From assembly GCF_002906855.1 (NCBI RefSeq), contig NZ_MINI01000038.1:930001-994000 (forward strand): a stretch of DNA of 64,000 bases. The letters are read 5' to 3'. The translations under genes were made by a program, and so were the position numbers. The notes under the pieces were generated by a model that saw only the letters and a program-made list of their open reading frames with translations, had not been told where the DNA came from and made no database searches. Below are positions 10,990 to 22,058 of this stretch, in pieces (positions within the stretch are counted from its first letter, which is position 1; every line of letters begins with the position of its first letter). Origin of the DNA: Pseudomonas putida. Its GTDB lineage: Bacteria > Pseudomonadota > Gammaproteobacteria > Pseudomonadales > Pseudomonadaceae.

Positions 10990-11292
10990 TCAATACACCG
11001 GATTGCGGGCGATCACATCGCTCTCGAAGCATTCCTGTTCGACGATCAGCGGCTCGACCAGCGGGCGGCTGTCGCGGAAATGGGCAGTCTGGGTGTGTGC
11101 TTCGTACGCATCATCGTCACGGTAGATCTCGTACAGGTAGATGACGTCCGGGTCGATCCGGTCCTGAGAGACGTCGAACACCAGGCAACCTGGCTCAGTG
11201 GCGACCGAGGCAGCGGCATTGACCTTGATGGCGGTGAGAAAGGCTTCGGCGCAGCCGGGTTTGACGCGGGTCTTGATGAACAGGCTATACAC
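10990..11292 (-). CDS. Antibiotic biosynthesis monooxygenase (ABM) family protein
   Basis: A 100-residue single-domain protein with the dimeric alpha/beta ABM fold (MYSLFIKTRVKPGCAEAFLTAI, GCLVFDVSQDRIDPDVIYLYEIYRDDDAYEAHTQTAHF). Members include quinol monooxygenases and LsrG-like isomerases; the conserved EIYRDDDAYEAH segment is typical. The substrate cannot be assigned. It is divergent from a VOC-family gene across a 60-nt gap holding a perfect palindrome, so the two are probably co-regulated. Confidence 0.8.
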   Translation of the reverse strand: MYSLFIKTRVKPGCAEAFLTAIKVNAAASVATEPGCLVFDVSQDRIDPDVIYLYEIYRDDDAYEAHTQTAHFRDSRPLVEPLIVEQECFESDVIARNPVY

Positions 11293-11324
11293 AGGGCGGT
11301 CCTTTTGTTTTAAATTCTATTCAG

Positions 11325-11338
11325 AATTGTATACAAAA
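11325..11338. promoter_or_regulatory. Palindromic operator-like site TTGTATACAA
   Basis: The perfect 10-bp palindrome TTGTATACAA (11327-11336) lies in the 60-bp divergent gap. It fits the T-GT-n-AC-A pattern of GntR-family (FadR/FCD type) operators. No GntR gene is in this window, so the regulator would be encoded elsewhere. Confidence 0.5.
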
Positions 11339-11352
11339 ATGGAGTCGTGCCA

Positions 11353-11766
11353 ATGTCCGAATTACCTGTTCGTCCCGGTCGCCTGAATGGTCTGCGCCAC
11401 ATCGCCCTGCTGGTGCCCAACCTGGAGGAGTGCGAGCGTTTCTATGTCGATGTCATGGGCATGGAGGTGCTGAACCGGGCCAACGAAGACCTGGTTTACC
11501 TGACCTGCGGTAACGACAACTTGTCGCTGGGGCGTGGGGCAGGGGCGGCCAATGGGCTGCAGACCCTGGACCATTACGGGTTCATCGTGGACAGCGTAGA
11601 TGAGCTGGAGGCCTGGTACCAGTATTTCAAGGCGCGTGGGGTGACCTTGCTCGACCGGCCGTTCAACCATGGTGACGGTGCGCGCAGCTTCCACCTGCTG
11701 GACCCGGCGGGGAACAAGGTGCAGCCGCTGTATCACCCATCGGTGTCAGGGCAGCGGCTGGTATAG
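11353..11766 (+). CDS. VOC (glyoxalase/dioxygenase) family protein
   Basis: A 137-residue protein of the vicinal oxygen chelate superfamily, metal-dependent enzymes such as glyoxalase I and extradiol dioxygenases. Visible features are GLRHIALLVPNLEECERFYVDVMGMEV (first beta-alpha unit with a metal-ligand His), LDHYGFIVDSVDEL (second His region) and FHLLDPAGNKVQPLYHP. The ATG at 11353 follows GGAG by 8 nt; an in-frame GTG at 11347 is too close to it. The substrate is unknown. It is divergent from the ABM gene and followed by a REP palindrome. Confidence 0.82.
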   Translation: MSELPVRPGRLNGLRHIALLVPNLEECERFYVDVMGMEVLNRANEDLVYLTCGNDNLSLGRGAGAANGLQTLDHYGFIVDSVDELEAWYQYFKARGVTLLDRPFNHGDGARSFHLLDPAGNKVQPLYHPSVSGQRLV

Positions 11767-11773
11767 GCCTTTA

Positions 11774-11854
11774 CCGGCCTTTTCGCGGGGCAAGCCCCCT
11801 TCTACAGGAGCATGCGGTCCCTGTAGGAGCGGGCTTGCCCCGCGAAAAGGCCGG
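11774..11854. repeat. REP-type inverted pair
   Basis: A 24-bp perfect inverted repeat (11774-11797 and 11831-11854, arms reading CCGGCCTTTTCGCGGGGC onward) encloses a short spacer containing CTGTAGGAGCGGGCTTGCCC. This is the well-known P. putida REP palindrome in a two-unit arrangement. It lies between two convergent genes and may also terminate transcription from both sides. Confidence 0.9.
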
Positions 11855-11869
11855 ACCTGCTCACCCGGA

Positions 11870-14818
11870 TCACTCGGCATCAAGGTGCATCGGCGTAATC
11901 ACCCGCCCATCACTCTCGGCCTGCCCCAGGTTGGTATCGATGAAGTACACCCGATCATCCTCGAGCTTGCCCTTGTCGACCAGGTAGTCCTTGATGCTGC
12001 TCGCCCGCTCCTGGCCAAGGGTACGCAGCAATGCAGTGCTTTCAGCCCAGGACTTGATCACCGCCTCCCGCAACTTGGCGGTGCGCTCGTCACGGCTCAA
12101 CTGCTCCCATTCTGCCGGCGGCTGCTGCTTCAGGCGGGTACGGTAGATACCTTCGAGCATTGCCGGTTTGTCGCTGTCATCGACCAGCAGCATCGAGGCG
12201 TTCGCCGGTACCTTGTCGCCACGGCGTTGCAGGATCTTGTACCAGGTCGCCTGATACTCGCGCTCCAGGCGCTGCTGGGCGATCAATGGGCCGTCGCTGC
12301 TCTGGGCGCTGGTGCCTTCGATTTCCAGGCGCAGCTCCGGGCGCTCCTTGAGGGCGGACGCGAGCTTGTCCAGCGTCGACTGCGCATCGCCACTGAGTTC
12401 ACTGGAGCCTGGGGCAAACGACACGGTACCGAGGTCTTCCGAGCCACCACCGGAAATCAGCCCACCAATGAACTTGAACGGTGCCTGGGCCGCACGCAGC
12501 ACCAGGTTGCGCAGGGTCTGCCAGACGATTGGCATGACGCTGAATTGCGGGTTGTTCAGGTCGCCTGAAACCGGCAGTTCGATTGAGATCCGCCCTTCGG
12601 TGTCCTTGAGCAGGGCAATCGCCAGGCGGATCGGCAGGTCCACCGCATCGGGGCTGTCGACCTTTTCACCCAGCTGCAGCTGCTCGACCACCACCTTGTT
12701 TTCGGCCTTGAGCTGGCCGTTGGTGATCAGGTAATGCAGGTCGAGGTTCAACCGCCCCTTGCGGATGCGGAAGCCGGCGAACTTGCCGGAGTAGGGCGTC
12801 AGGGTGGTCAGTTCGACGCGCTTGAAGCTGGTGGCGATATCCAGGCTGGCCAGCGGGTTGAACGGGTTGAGTGCGCCCTTGATGGTGACCGGGGCATAAC
12901 GGTCGACCTTGCCTTTGACGTCGACTTTGGCCGGTGCCGGCTTGCGGTTGTCGATGGTGCCGATCTGGCCATTGAGCTGCTGGATGGCGGTGGCGAAGTT
13001 CGGTGTCAAGGTCAGGTCGGCGAAGTTGGCCGAGCCATCGTTGATGTCGATCTGGCCGATGTGGATGCCCAGCGGTTTGCTGGCCGCGGTGCTGGCTGGT
13101 TTGGCCGGACTGCGGGCCGATGCGCCGGCCGGTTGCGGGATGAGCAGGTCGTCGACACTGGTGGTGCGGTCTTCGTTGATGATGAAGCGCGCGTAGGGCT
13201 GCAGCAGGGTCACCTTGTCGATCGACAGGGCATCACCGTGCACATACGACAGGCCATCGACGTTGACTTGCTGCCATTTGACGAAATCTCGGCCCTTGAT
13301 GGTGTCCAGGGTGTGCAGCTGGTTGACCTGTGCCTTGCCAGCGACGTTGAAGGCCAGTGGCTCGGTGCTCTTGAGGTCGACCTTGAGGTCGCTGGCGAGC
13401 ATGCCGCTGCGCAGTTCGAGGCGAATGAACGGGCTGATGTAGGCCTGCGCAACACGCAGGTCGATGTCTCGGGTGCTGACATCGAGCTTGGCCGTGATCG
13501 GCGCCAGGTTCACTTCACCGGCCGCCTGCAGCTTGCCTTGCTTGCCAATGCCGGTGTCGAGCTTGAGCGTGAAAGGCGACTGGTTGAGGCTGTCGAAACC
13601 CTGCATGTCGAGATTCAGCGGGCCAACATCCAGTGCCACCGGTTCGTTCTGGCTGCGGTCGGCAAGGTGGACCTGATAGTTGCGCAGTTGCACGTCCTTG
13701 AGCAGTACCTGCCAGGGCTTGCTCGGCGCTTTCGCGGCTTTTTCTTCTGCGCTCGGTTCGGCAGCAGCTGGCTCGGCCTTTTCCTTCGGTGTGGCCTTGA
13801 CCGGCTGGCTGGCGAACAGCTTCTGCCAGTCGAGTTGGCCGTCCTTTTCCAGGGCTGCCCAGGTTTCCAGTTTTTCGCTGCGCACCTTGCCGACGGTGAC
13901 CAGCTGCTTGGCCAGGTCGATGGATGTCTCGTTCACTTCCAGGCTGGCCAGGCGTGCCAACGACCGGCCATCCGGGGCCTTGATGGCGAACGGCGCGATC
14001 TTGAGCGCGGTGTTGTCCAGCAACAGCTCGGTTTGCTTGGACAGGTTCAGCTTGTAGTGGGTGTCCATGCTGAATACGCCGTCCTCGAGCACAAGGGGCA
14101 CGGCATCACGCACATAGGGCCAGAACAGCTTCATGTTGCCGTCGGTGACCTTCAGCGTGCCTTCCGAGGCAATCGGCGCCAGGCTGAGGGTACCGCTCCA
14201 GTCGACACGTCCACCGTTGGGGCCAATCGCCACCAGGGTCATGTCGGCGTTGTCATCCGGCAGGGTGCTGAGGTTCTTCAGCTCCAGGTTCATGTCGTCG
14301 TAGACGAACTCGATCGGCTCGCTCGGGCGCTGATCCTGAAAATGCAGGTAGCCGCCGCTGAGTTTGATACTGTCGATACGCATTGGGAACGGGTCGCTGG
14401 GCGGCTCGTCCGGCTTGGGTTCGCTGGCAGGCAACTTGAACAGTTGGGTCAGGTTGAGCGTGCCGTCCTTGGCGAACAGCACTTCGTTGCGTGGCTTGTC
14501 GAGCTCGATCGCCTGCAGGTGGAGGGCACGTTTCCACAGGCTGTCGAGCGCCAGGTTGGCGTACAGCCGTTCGAAACCGATCTGCTCCTTGCCGGGCTCG
14601 CCGAGCTGCAGGCCCCACACTGTCAGCTCGAGGCTGAAGGGGTTGAGTTCGATGCGTTGCAGGTGCGCCGGCACGGTGGCGTATTGCGCCAGCTGCTGGT
14701 TGGCGATACGCAAGGCGACACCAGGGAGAATGAGGAAGCCGAGCAGGCTGTAGAGGGCCACGAGAGCCAACAGGGCGCCGAGGGCGCGAGTCAATCCTTT
14801 GTACATGTGTCGCTTCAT
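11870..14818 (-). CDS. Large DUF748 (AsmA-like) envelope protein
   Basis: A 982-residue protein with one N-terminal membrane anchor (ALGALLALVALYSLLGFLILPG), followed by a long periplasmic beta-rich region typical of DUF748/AsmA-like proteins (HLQRIELNPFSLELTVWGLQL, IDSIKLSGGYLHFQDQ, LTPYSGKFAGFRIRKGRLNLDLHYLI). An Ala/Lys-rich low-complexity insert occurs at about residues 340-365. The last ~170 residues (FAPGSSELSGDAQSTLDKLASAL) resemble an OmpA-like region. The related AsmA/YhdP group is linked to phospholipid transport between membranes; that role is inferred. The first ATG is used; another in-frame ATG lies 12 nt downstream. No operon partner is evident. Confidence 0.82.
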   Translation of the reverse strand: MKRHMYKGLTRALGALLALVALYSLLGFLILPGVALRIANQQLAQYATVPAHLQRIELNPFSLELTVWGLQLGEPGKEQIGFERLYANLALDSLWKRALHLQAIELDKPRNEVLFAKDGTLNLTQLFKLPASEPKPDEPPSDPFPMRIDSIKLSGGYLHFQDQRPSEPIEFVYDDMNLELKNLSTLPDDNADMTLVAIGPNGGRVDWSGTLSLAPIASEGTLKVTDGNMKLFWPYVRDAVPLVLEDGVFSMDTHYKLNLSKQTELLLDNTALKIAPFAIKAPDGRSLARLASLEVNETSIDLAKQLVTVGKVRSEKLETWAALEKDGQLDWQKLFASQPVKATPKEKAEPAAAEPSAEEKAAKAPSKPWQVLLKDVQLRNYQVHLADRSQNEPVALDVGPLNLDMQGFDSLNQSPFTLKLDTGIGKQGKLQAAGEVNLAPITAKLDVSTRDIDLRVAQAYISPFIRLELRSGMLASDLKVDLKSTEPLAFNVAGKAQVNQLHTLDTIKGRDFVKWQQVNVDGLSYVHGDALSIDKVTLLQPYARFIINEDRTTSVDDLLIPQPAGASARSPAKPASTAASKPLGIHIGQIDINDGSANFADLTLTPNFATAIQQLNGQIGTIDNRKPAPAKVDVKGKVDRYAPVTIKGALNPFNPLASLDIATSFKRVELTTLTPYSGKFAGFRIRKGRLNLDLHYLITNGQLKAENKVVVEQLQLGEKVDSPDAVDLPIRLAIALLKDTEGRISIELPVSGDLNNPQFSVMPIVWQTLRNLVLRAAQAPFKFIGGLISGGGSEDLGTVSFAPGSSELSGDAQSTLDKLASALKERPELRLEIEGTSAQSSDGPLIAQQRLEREYQATWYKILQRRGDKVPANASMLLVDDSDKPAMLEGIYRTRLKQQPPAEWEQLSRDERTAKLREAVIKSWAESTALLRTLGQERASSIKDYLVDKGKLEDDRVYFIDTNLGQAESDGRVITPMHLDAE

Positions 14819-14884
14819 CTGTCTAAGCAGGAGTGCTTGGAGTATGGCACGTTAAATCGGTTCCGCTGAGGCGACCATTTCCCG

Positions 14885-15754
14885 TCAATCGATACCCATG
14901 CGTCGCCTGGCCCGGTGCGCCGAGCCGTCACGCATGGCCCAGCGCAGGATCGGTGCTGTGCGGCGCAGGCCAAGGCGGATCATGCGCTGTTGCAGCGGCC
15001 CTTGCTGCAGGCCGAGCATGGTCTGGGCCCAGTCTGGAAGCAGATCGATGCCGGCATGCAGCATCAGCTTGCCGACCGGCTCGGCAAGGCGGCTCGGGGC
15101 TGGGGCTTCGAGCAGGATCCTGACCACTTCCAGGCTATGCGCGCTGCATTGCAGTTGTGGACGCATCTGCTGCAGATAATCCTCGACCTGCTGGCAGGAG
15201 CGTGGCACACCACGGGCACCGAGGCGTTCGGCAACCAGGGCGATCTCGGCGTAATAGGTGTCCTGATCGGCACGTGACAGTTGAGGGTCGCGGTAGCGCA
15301 AATGGGCAGCGAGAAAACTGCTGACTTCGGCCACATGCACCCAGGTCAGCAGGTCCGGGTCGCTGGCGGCATAGGGGCGGCCGTCCGGAGCTGTACCGGT
15401 TACCTGCAAGTGGATGGTGCGCACCTTGTCGATTAACCATTCGGCATCACGGGTGGAGCCGAACGTGGTGCCGGAGATGAACTGACTGGTGCGACGCAGG
15501 CGCCCGAGCAAGTCCTCGCGGAAATTGGAGTGGTCCCACACCCCGGCCAGGGCCAGCGGGTGCAGCAGCTGCAGCATCAGGGCACTGATGCCGCCGACCA
15601 ACATGCTCGGGAAGTCGCCATGCACCCGCCAGCTGATGCTGTGCGGGCCGAACAGGCCGGGGTCGCCCTTGGGGGATTCGAGGTCGAGCTGGCCGAGGGC
15701 CAGCCCGGTGAGGCTCATGACCTGGGTTTCGATGCGTCGGCGTAGGGCTTCCAT
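14885..15754 (-). CDS. DUF2236 (MpaB-like oxygenase) protein
   Basis: A 289-residue soluble protein. Its conserved blocks (SWRVHGDFPSMLVGGISALMLQLLHPLALAGVWDHSNFREDLLGRLRRT, TRDAEWLIDKVRTIH, YAASDPDLLTWVHVAEVSSFLAAH) match DUF2236, a haem-binding family that includes the latex-clearing and MpaB-type oxygenases. Conserved His residues in LLHPLALAGVWDHS and WVHVAE could be haem ligands. The natural substrate in Pseudomonas is unknown. It lies between the DUF748 gene and acs, all on the minus strand, with 40-70 nt gaps. Confidence 0.8.
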   Translation of the reverse strand: MEALRRRIETQVMSLTGLALGQLDLESPKGDPGLFGPHSISWRVHGDFPSMLVGGISALMLQLLHPLALAGVWDHSNFREDLLGRLRRTSQFISGTTFGSTRDAEWLIDKVRTIHLQVTGTAPDGRPYAASDPDLLTWVHVAEVSSFLAAHLRYRDPQLSRADQDTYYAEIALVAERLGARGVPRSCQQVEDYLQQMRPQLQCSAHSLEVVRILLEAPAPSRLAEPVGKLMLHAGIDLLPDWAQTMLGLQQGPLQQRMIRLGLRRTAPILRWAMRDGSAHRARRRMGID

Positions 15755-15796
15755 GGCGTCCTGTGCTTCAGGGCGGCCATGGAGCGTGGCCGCCCA

Positions 15797-17731
<1,935 letters not shown>

Positions 17732-17811
17732 GGCGGGTGGTCCTGCTCTTGTGAGGGGCGAGGGACAGCAGCGGCTATTCGATGGACAGTGTAGCTGGAG
17801 GGAGCGTTCAA

Positions 17812-17839
17812 CCTGTGCCGACCCCAAGGTCGGCACAGG
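17812..17839 (-). terminator. Hairpin downstream of pgi
   Basis: A 12-bp perfect stem (CCTGTGCCGACC with GGTCGGCACAGG, 4-nt loop) sits 8 nt after the pgi stop on the minus strand. It has no strong T-run, so it may be a weak terminator or an mRNA 3'-end stabiliser between pgi and acs. Confidence 0.6.
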
Positions 17840-17846
17840 TTGGCGG

Positions 17847-19511
17847 TCAACCGCGGTGACGGCCGCGGAAGTAGTTGATCAGACCTTGAGTGGAACCATC
17901 TTCGGCACTGTCTTCCAGGCTGCCGACCAGGCGCTGGTAAACACCCTTGCCCAGCTCCTTGCCCAGCTCCACGCCCCACTGGTCGAAGGCGTTGATGCCC
18001 CAGATCACGCTCTGCACGAACACCTTGTGTTCGTACATCGCCACCAGAGCGCCCAGGCGACGCGGGCTGATGCGCTCGACCACCAGGGTGTTGCTCGGGC
18101 GGTTGCCCGGGATCACCTTGTGCGGCGCGAGCTTTTCGATGTCCGCTTCGTTCAGGCCCTTCTGGCGCAGTTCGGCCTCGGCTTCTTCACGGGTCTTGCC
18201 GAGCATCAGCGCCTGGCTCTGCGACAGGCAGTTGGCGTACAGCCACTGATGGTGGTCGGCCACCGGGTTGAAGCTGACCACTGGCACGATGAAGTCGGCC
18301 GGGATCAGCTGGGTGCCCTGGTGCAGCAACTGGTGGTAGGCATGTTGACCGTTGCAGCCGACGCCGCCCCAGATCACCGGGCCGGTATCGGTCTTCACCG
18401 GGGTGCCATCCTGCAGCACACTCTTGCCATTGGACTCCATGTCCAGCTGTTGCAGGTGCTTGGTGATGTTGCGCAGGTAATGGTCGTACGGCAGGATCGC
18501 GTGGCTGCTGGCGCCCCAGAAGTTGCCATACCAGACACCCAGCAGCGCCAGCAACACCGGCATGTTCTTGTCGAACGGTGCGGTCTGGAAGTGCTGGTCC
18601 ATGGTGTAGGCACCCGACAGCAGCTCTTTGAAGTTGGCGGTGCCGATGGCCAGGGCGATCGGCAGGCCGATGGCCGACCACAGCGAATAGCGCCCGCCTA
18701 CCCAGTCCCACATCGGGAAGATGTTCTCTTCGCGAATACCGAAGGCCACGGCGGCGGCCTTGTTGCTGGAAACCGCGATGAAGTGGCGGTACAGCTCGGC
18801 TTCCGAGCCGCCCTGGGCCAGGTACCAGGTGCGCGCGGCCATGGCGTTCTTCAGGGTCTCGAGGGTGTTGAACGACTTCGACGAGACGATGAACAGCGTG
18901 GTTTCGGCGCGCAGGTTCGCCGACAGTTCATGGAACTCGCTACCGTCGATATTGGCCAGGTAGTGGCACCGCACCCCGCGCTGGGCATAAGGCAGGAGGG
19001 CTTCGGAGACCAGCTCGGGGCCGAGGAACGAACCACCAATGCCGATGTTGACCACATCGGTGATCGGCTTTTCGCTGTAGCCACGCCACAGGCCGTCATG
19101 AATACGGCCGACCAGCTCGGTGATCTGGTTGAGTACCTTGTGTACTTCCGGCATCACGTTGACGCCGTTGACGCTGAGCTTGTCGCCTACCGGGCGGCGC
19201 AGCGCGGTGTGCAGCACCGGGCGACCTTCCGAGGCATTGATGATCTCGCCGCTGAACATCGACTTGATCGCGTCCTGCAGGCCGACTTGTTCGGCCAGGT
19301 TCACCAGAAGATCTCGGGTTTCATCGGTGATCAGGTTTTTCGAATAGTCGAGGAACAGCCCGCAGCTACTCAGGGAGAACTGGTCGAAGCGCTTGGCGTC
19401 GGCGGCAAAGGCTTCGCGCATGCTGAAGCCTTGCATGGCGTCGCGGTGTTGTTGCAGGGCCTGCCAGGCAGGCAGGGCCGTAACATCGTGGGGGGTGCGG
19501 TAATACGCCAT
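17847..19511 (-). CDS. pgi: Glucose-6-phosphate isomerase
   Basis: Interconverts glucose 6-phosphate and fructose 6-phosphate. In pseudomonads it serves gluconeogenesis and the cyclic EDEMP pathway. The 554-residue product contains both family signatures, [21 protein letters not shown] with the sugar-binding loop, and [14 protein letters not shown], plus [15 protein letters not shown] and the C-terminal [20 protein letters not shown]. The start at 19511 ([10 protein letters not shown]) matches family length; the open frame extends 43 codons further upstream without support. It precedes acs on the same strand. Confidence 0.96.
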   Translation of the reverse strand: MAYYRTPHDVTALPAWQALQQHRDAMQGFSMREAFAADAKRFDQFSLSSCGLFLDYSKNLITDETRDLLVNLAEQVGLQDAIKSMFSGEIINASEGRPVLHTALRRPVGDKLSVNGVNVMPEVHKVLNQITELVGRIHDGLWRGYSEKPITDVVNIGIGGSFLGPELVSEALLPYAQRGVRCHYLANIDGSEFHELSANLRAETTLFIVSSKSFNTLETLKNAMAARTWYLAQGGSEAELYRHFIAVSSNKAAAVAFGIREENIFPMWDWVGGRYSLWSAIGLPIALAIGTANFKELLSGAYTMDQHFQTAPFDKNMPVLLALLGVWYGNFWGASSHAILPYDHYLRNITKHLQQLDMESNGKSVLQDGTPVKTDTGPVIWGGVGCNGQHAYHQLLHQGTQLIPADFIVPVVSFNPVADHHQWLYANCLSQSQALMLGKTREEAEAELRQKGLNEADIEKLAPHKVIPGNRPSNTLVVERISPRRLGALVAMYEHKVFVQSVIWGINAFDQWGVELGKELGKGVYQRLVGSLEDSAEDGSTQGLINYFRGRHRG

Positions 19512-19628
19512 TGCGCGGAATTCCTTGATGCGAGGTGTGCCTTGGACAGGGCAGTCATTGCCGGGTTCAGGCTGGCCATCATTATAGGCAAAGGCCGCGC
19601 GCAGGGAATGGGTATGAAGGGAGGATTT

Positions 19629-19649
19629 TGGGGCCGCCAAGCGGCCCCA
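19629..19649 (-). terminator. Hairpin after panC
   Basis: TGGGGCCGC and GCGGCCCCA form a perfect 9-bp stem with a 3-nt loop a few bases past the panC stop. The T-run is poor in the minus direction, so termination may be partial. Confidence 0.55.
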
Positions 19650-19655
19650 GGCGAG

Positions 19656-20519
19656 TTATGCGGTCTTTTCGTCCAGGTGCAGATACAGGTTGTCGATCAA
19701 ACGGGTGTTACCCAGATACGCCGCAACCAGGATCACCAGGTCCCGGTCGCCAAAGGTCGCCGGGCGCAGATTCAGTGCATGGCGCACTTCCAGATAATCC
19801 GGACGCAGGCCGGCAGCGCTCAGCTGCGCCTTGCCTTGCTCGATCAGTGCCGCGAAATCCACCTGGCCGCGACCCAGCGCCTCGCCGATCTGCTGCAAGG
19901 TGCGATATACCACCGGCGCCGTGGCCCGTTGCTCAGTTGTCAGGTAACCATTGCGCGACGACAGCGCCAAGCCATCTTCGGCCCGCACGGTCGGCTCACC
20001 GATGATCTGGATGGGCATGTTCAGGTCGTGCACCATGGCGCGGATCACCGCCAGCTGCTGGTAATCCTTTTCGCCAAACACGGCCAGATCCGGCTGAACC
20101 ATGTTGAACAGCTTGCTGACCACGGTCGCAACGCCCTCGAAATGCCCAGGGCGGCTGGCACCGCACAGGCCTTCGGACAGGTTGGGCACGCTGACGCGGG
20201 TTTGCACGCTCATGCCGTCGGGGTACATCTCTTCCACGGTGGGCGCGAACAGCAGGTTGCAACCTGCCTGAAGCAGGCGCTCCTGATCGGCGGCGAGGGT
20301 ACGCGGGTATTTGTCCAGGTCTTCGTTGGCACCGAACTGCAGTGGGTTGACGAAGATGCTGGCGACCACGAAGTCGGCACGTTGGGCGGCCTTGGTCACC
20401 AGCGCGGCGTGGCCGCTGTGCAGGTTGCCCATGGTCGGCACGAAGCCGATGCGCTTGCCTTCGCCGCGTGCACGGGCGACGGCTGCACGCAGTTCGCGGA
20501 CGGTCTTGACTGTGTTCAT
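19656..20519 (-). CDS. panC: Pantothenate synthetase
   Basis: Joins pantoate and beta-alanine using ATP, the last step of vitamin B5 synthesis. The 287-residue product has the nucleotidyltransferase motif [14 protein letters not shown] (HxGH type), [32 protein letters not shown] and the KMSK-like SSRNGYL. The start codon overlaps the panB stop by 4 nt, so panB-panC are translationally coupled. No panD lies in the window. Confidence 0.96.
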   Translation of the reverse strand: MNTVKTVRELRAAVARARGEGKRIGFVPTMGNLHSGHAALVTKAAQRADFVVASIFVNPLQFGANEDLDKYPRTLAADQERLLQAGCNLLFAPTVEEMYPDGMSVQTRVSVPNLSEGLCGASRPGHFEGVATVVSKLFNMVQPDLAVFGEKDYQQLAVIRAMVHDLNMPIQIIGEPTVRAEDGLALSSRNGYLTTEQRATAPVVYRTLQQIGEALGRGQVDFAALIEQGKAQLSAAGLRPDYLEVRHALNLRPATFGDRDLVILVAAYLGNTRLIDNLYLHLDEKTA

Positions 20520-21316
20520 GCGCTGAATCCGTGTTCGGCAGCGGGGAAGGTAACGTCCTTGACGGCCTTGACGTAGGCGGTGAGGGCGCTCTGGATGTCG
20601 GATTGGCCTGCCATGAAGTTCTTCACGAACTTCGGTACCCGGCCGCTCAGTGACAGGCCGAGCATGTCGTGCAGGACCAGTACCTGGCCATCGGTGGCAC
20701 TACCGGCACCGATGCCGATCACTGGAATGCTCACCGCCTGGGTGATTTCCGCAGCCAGTTCGCTTGGTACGCATTCGAGCAGCAGCATCGCCGCGCCGGC
20801 TTGCTCCAGGGCAATGGCGTCGGCGCGCATCTGCCGCGCTTGCGCTTCCTGGCGGCCCTGGACCTTGTAACCGCCCAGCACGTTGACGGTCTGCGGGGTC
20901 AGGCCCATGTGCGCACACACCGGCACACCGCGTTCGGCCAGCAGGCGGATGGTTTCGGCCAGCCAGGCAGCGCCTTCGAGCTTGATCATGTGGGCGCCGG
21001 CCTGCATCAGCGTGGCGCAGTTGGCAAAAGCCTGCTCGGGTGTGGCGTGGGCCATGAACGGCAGGTCAGCGAGGATCAGCGCACCGTCGTTGCCGCGTTT
21101 GACGCAGGCGGTGTGGTAGGCCATCTCGGCAGTGGTGACGGGCAGCGTGCTGTCATGGCCCTGCAGGACCATGCCCAGGGAGTCGCCCACCAGCAACACG
21201 TCGACGCCGGCCTGGCTGCAGGCCTTGGCGAAGGTCGCATCGTAGCAGGTCAGCATGGTGATCTTTTCACCCTTGGCCTTGAGGCCATGCAGGGTGGTCA
21301 GGGTTACTTCAGGCAT
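20516..21316 (-). CDS. panB: 3-methyl-2-oxobutanoate hydroxymethyltransferase
   Basis: Transfers a hydroxymethyl group to alpha-ketoisovalerate, the first committed step to pantothenate. This links to ilvIHC at 42655-45944, whose pathway supplies the substrate. The 266-residue product shows [36 protein letters not shown], the metal-binding [18 protein letters not shown]-like CAHMGLTPQ and [20 protein letters not shown]. The start at 21316 (MPEVTLTTL) is chosen because a 14-residue upstream extension has no family match. It is first in panB-panC. Confidence 0.96.
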   Translation of the reverse strand: MPEVTLTTLHGLKAKGEKITMLTCYDATFAKACSQAGVDVLLVGDSLGMVLQGHDSTLPVTTAEMAYHTACVKRGNDGALILADLPFMAHATPEQAFANCATLMQAGAHMIKLEGAAWLAETIRLLAERGVPVCAHMGLTPQTVNVLGGYKVQGRQEAQARQMRADAIALEQAGAAMLLLECVPSELAAEITQAVSIPVIGIGAGSATDGQVLVLHDMLGLSLSGRVPKFVKNFMAGQSDIQSALTAYVKAVKDVTFPAAEHGFSA

Positions 21317-21502
21317 GTAGGAAAATCCTCGTTCAGGCGCTGTGAAAAACGACTGCATTCAACGCGTGTAGTCATCTTCCGGAGCGGCACATCATCGCGC
21401 GTGATGTTCGGGCACAGGTCCGTCCGGGCCTAAATACGGGTGTGCGGCACTTTGCTGCCACACGGGACGCCTATAGTCGTGAGCGAGGTGGGGGAAGTCA
21501 AT

Positions 21503-21547
21503 CACCCTGTTACCGCAATGTTACTAACAGGGTGTTACTGGCGTTAC
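21503..21547. promoter_or_regulatory. GTTAC repeat cluster with inverted repeat between folK and panB
   Basis: The 262-nt gap before panB holds four direct GTTAC copies (21509, 21520, 21534, 21543) overlapping a perfect 9-bp inverted repeat, CACCCTGTT (21503-21511) and AACAGGGTG (21526-21534). It could be a terminator-like hairpin for folK, but folK ends further right, so a regulatory site is also possible. The rest of the gap shows no gene. Confidence 0.45.
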
Positions 21548-21578
21548 CGTGTTCTGAATAATGTCTCAAACGCCCGGT

Positions 21579-22058
21579 TTACAGGCGTTCCAGACCGACG
21601 AACGGGCACGCTTCGAGCAACTGGGTGAGGGCACGGCCATCGGCCAGGCAGAAGTCATCCGCCACCAGTTCGGCCAACGGGTACAGCACGAAGGGGCGCG
21701 CATGCATGTGGTAGTGCGGCACCTGCAGGCGTGGGACGTCGATCACCTGGTCACCGAACAGCAGGATATCCAGGTCGAGGGTGCGCGGGCCCCAGCGTTC
21801 CTGGCGTACACGGCCCTGGTCGTTCTCGATGGCCTGCAGCGCGTCGAGCAGGTCCAGCGGCGCCAGGGTGGTATCGAGGGCTGCTACCGCGTTGGTGTAA
21901 CGCGGCTGGCCAGGCAGCAGCGAGTCGCTGGTGTACAGCGCTGATGCGCCCGCCAGGCGGCTGTCGGCAATCTGGTCGAGCGCCTGCAGGGCGCTGCGCA
22001 GTTGTTCTGCGGGCGCGTCCAGATTGCTGCCGAGGCCGATGAAGGCGCGCGTGGTCAC
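21579..22058 (-). CDS. folK: 2-amino-4-hydroxy-6-hydroxymethyldihydropteridine diphosphokinase
   Basis: Pyrophosphorylates the pterin precursor in folate synthesis. The 159-residue product contains FIGLGSNLDAPAEQLRSALQAL, the substrate loops around PRYTNAVAALDTTL, and the signature QERWGPRTLDLDILLFGDQVID. The ATG overlaps the pcnB stop by 4 nt. The order pcnB-folK followed by panB-panC is the same as in enterobacteria. Confidence 0.95.
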   Translation of the reverse strand: MTTRAFIGLGSNLDAPAEQLRSALQALDQIADSRLAGASALYTSDSLLPGQPRYTNAVAALDTTLAPLDLLDALQAIENDQGRVRQERWGPRTLDLDILLFGDQVIDVPRLQVPHYHMHARPFVLYPLAELVADDFCLADGRALTQLLEACPFVGLERL

